Below, one piece after another: positions 4,681-5,084 of a stretch of DNA of 5,084 nucleotides. The stretch comes from Bacteroidales bacterium (GTDB taxonomy: Bacteria > Bacteroidota > Bacteroidia > Bacteroidales > P3), in assembly GCA_021443125.1 (NCBI GenBank), contig JABUUQ010000002.1, positions 396,660-401,743 on the forward strand, given 5' to 3'. Position numbers and translations under genes: made by a program. The notes under the pieces are model-generated. The model had not been told where the DNA came from. It did no database searches and worked only from the letters and a program-made list of their open reading frames with translations. How positions within the stretch are numbered: the stretch's first letter is position 1; every line of letters starts with the position of its first letter.

Positions 4681-5084
4681 ATGACAATAGATATAAAGAA
4701 TTTGACTAAACAATACGGCCAACAAAAAGCCTTGAACGATGTTACTCTTGCAATAAACGAAGGAGAGATTGTTGGACTTCTTGGACCTAACGGAGCAGGC
4801 AAAAGCACTATGATGAAAATACTTACTTGCTTTATTCCTGCAACAAGCGGCGAGGCAAAAGTTTGTGGATTCGATGTAAATGAAGTCCCAATGCAGATAC
4901 GCAGACTCATAGGCTATCTTCCAGAACAAAATCCTCTATACAACGAGCTTTATGTCAAAGAATCTTTGGAATTTATTGCAGGTATTCACGGTTTGAAGGG
5001 CAATGAGAGAAAACAAAGGGTGGATTATATGATAGAGAAGGTAGGCCTAACCAAAGAAGTCAGAAAAAAAATAGGCATGCTTTC
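4681..5084 (+). CDS. gldA: GldA-type ABC transporter ATP-binding protein, N-terminal part, cut by window edge
   Basis: These are the first 134 complete residues of an ABC ATPase. What is seen: an aromatic A-loop Tyr12 (KQYGQQKALNDV), Walker A GPNGAGKST at 35-43, and a Q-loop at Gln83 in GYLPEQNPLY. The last visible residues, KKIGMLS, correspond to the beginning of the LSxGxxQR signature, so the window stops just as that motif begins; Walker B and the H-loop lie outside. The text around Walker A (GPNGAGKSTMMKILT) and the Q-loop (YLPEQNPLY, then ELYVKESLEF) closely resembles GldA, the ATPase that works with GldF and GldG in Flavobacterium gliding; homologues are also found in non-gliding Bacteroidota. 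Its permease partners are not in view. A promoter-like sequence with 19-bp spacing lies just upstream. ABC ATPase is certain; the GldA subgroup is likely but rests on pattern memory. Confidence 0.85.
   Translation, partial: MTIDIKNLTKQYGQQKALNDVTLAINEGEIVGLLGPNGAGKSTMMKILTCFIPATSGEAKVCGFDVNEVPMQIRRLIGYLPEQNPLYNELYVKESLEFIAGIHGLKGNERKQRVDYMIEKVGLTKEVRKKIGML

Noticed and set aside
4614..4910. 98-codon minus-strand frame opposite gldA
   Set aside because: It is an antisense shadow of the conserved Walker A/Q-loop coding region, with no recognisable protein pattern and overlap with predicted promoters.
4603..4929. N-terminal extension of the RluA-like frame by 109 residues (ATG at 4929)
   Set aside because: It lies antisense to gldA and the divergent promoters, has Cys/Phe-rich composition with no family similarity, and the family N-terminus (S4 domain) begins right after the ATG at 4602.

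Overview
The window looks like chromosomal DNA from a member of the Bacteroidota, probably the Bacteroidia. The DNA is AT-rich. Starts lack convincing Shine-Dalgarno sequences and are preceded by A-rich leaders. The divergent intergenic spacer carries matches to the Bacteroidota promoter pattern (TTG, about 19 bp, TAnnTTTG). The recognisable proteins also fit: a GldA-type ABC ATPase, a Bacteroidota-style phospho-sugar mutase, and a coiled/acidic protein with a C-terminal domain that I recall from this phylum. Genus and species cannot be assigned from the sequence alone.

Layout: six genes run leftward on the minus strand from about 4602 to the left edge, and one gene runs rightward from 4681 to the right edge. 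In transcription order the minus-strand genes are: a divergent RluA-family pseudouridine synthase homologue (4602-3694); a 318-residue acidic protein of unknown function (3614-2658); guanylate kinase gmk (2653-2087); a 196-residue secreted SEL1-repeat protein (2047-1457); a 336-residue secreted SEL1-repeat protein (1467-457); and the N-terminal quarter or so of a phosphohexomutase (455 to the edge, ending at the predicted phosphoserine). The plus-strand gene is the start of gldA, cut just as the ABC signature motif begins.

Packing from gmk leftward is very tight: 4 bp, 39 bp, an 11-bp overlap, then 1 bp. This suggests one transcription unit with translational coupling, possibly starting in the 79-bp gap before the 318-residue gene or at the divergent promoter region at 4603-4680. 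The gene functions (RNA modification-like, nucleotide metabolism, envelope/periplasmic SEL1 scaffolds, sugar-phosphate metabolism) do not form one obvious pathway. The cluster reads as ordinary housekeeping DNA with a lineage-specific SEL1 pair inserted.

I found no RNA genes, CRISPR array, insertion sequence, phage gene or defence system. The points most worth a second look are the pseudouridine synthase homologue that has lost most canonical active-site residues except the aspartate, the short repeated motifs in the acidic linker protein, the exact 36-residue-period SEL1 pair, and the interlocked back-to-back promoters.
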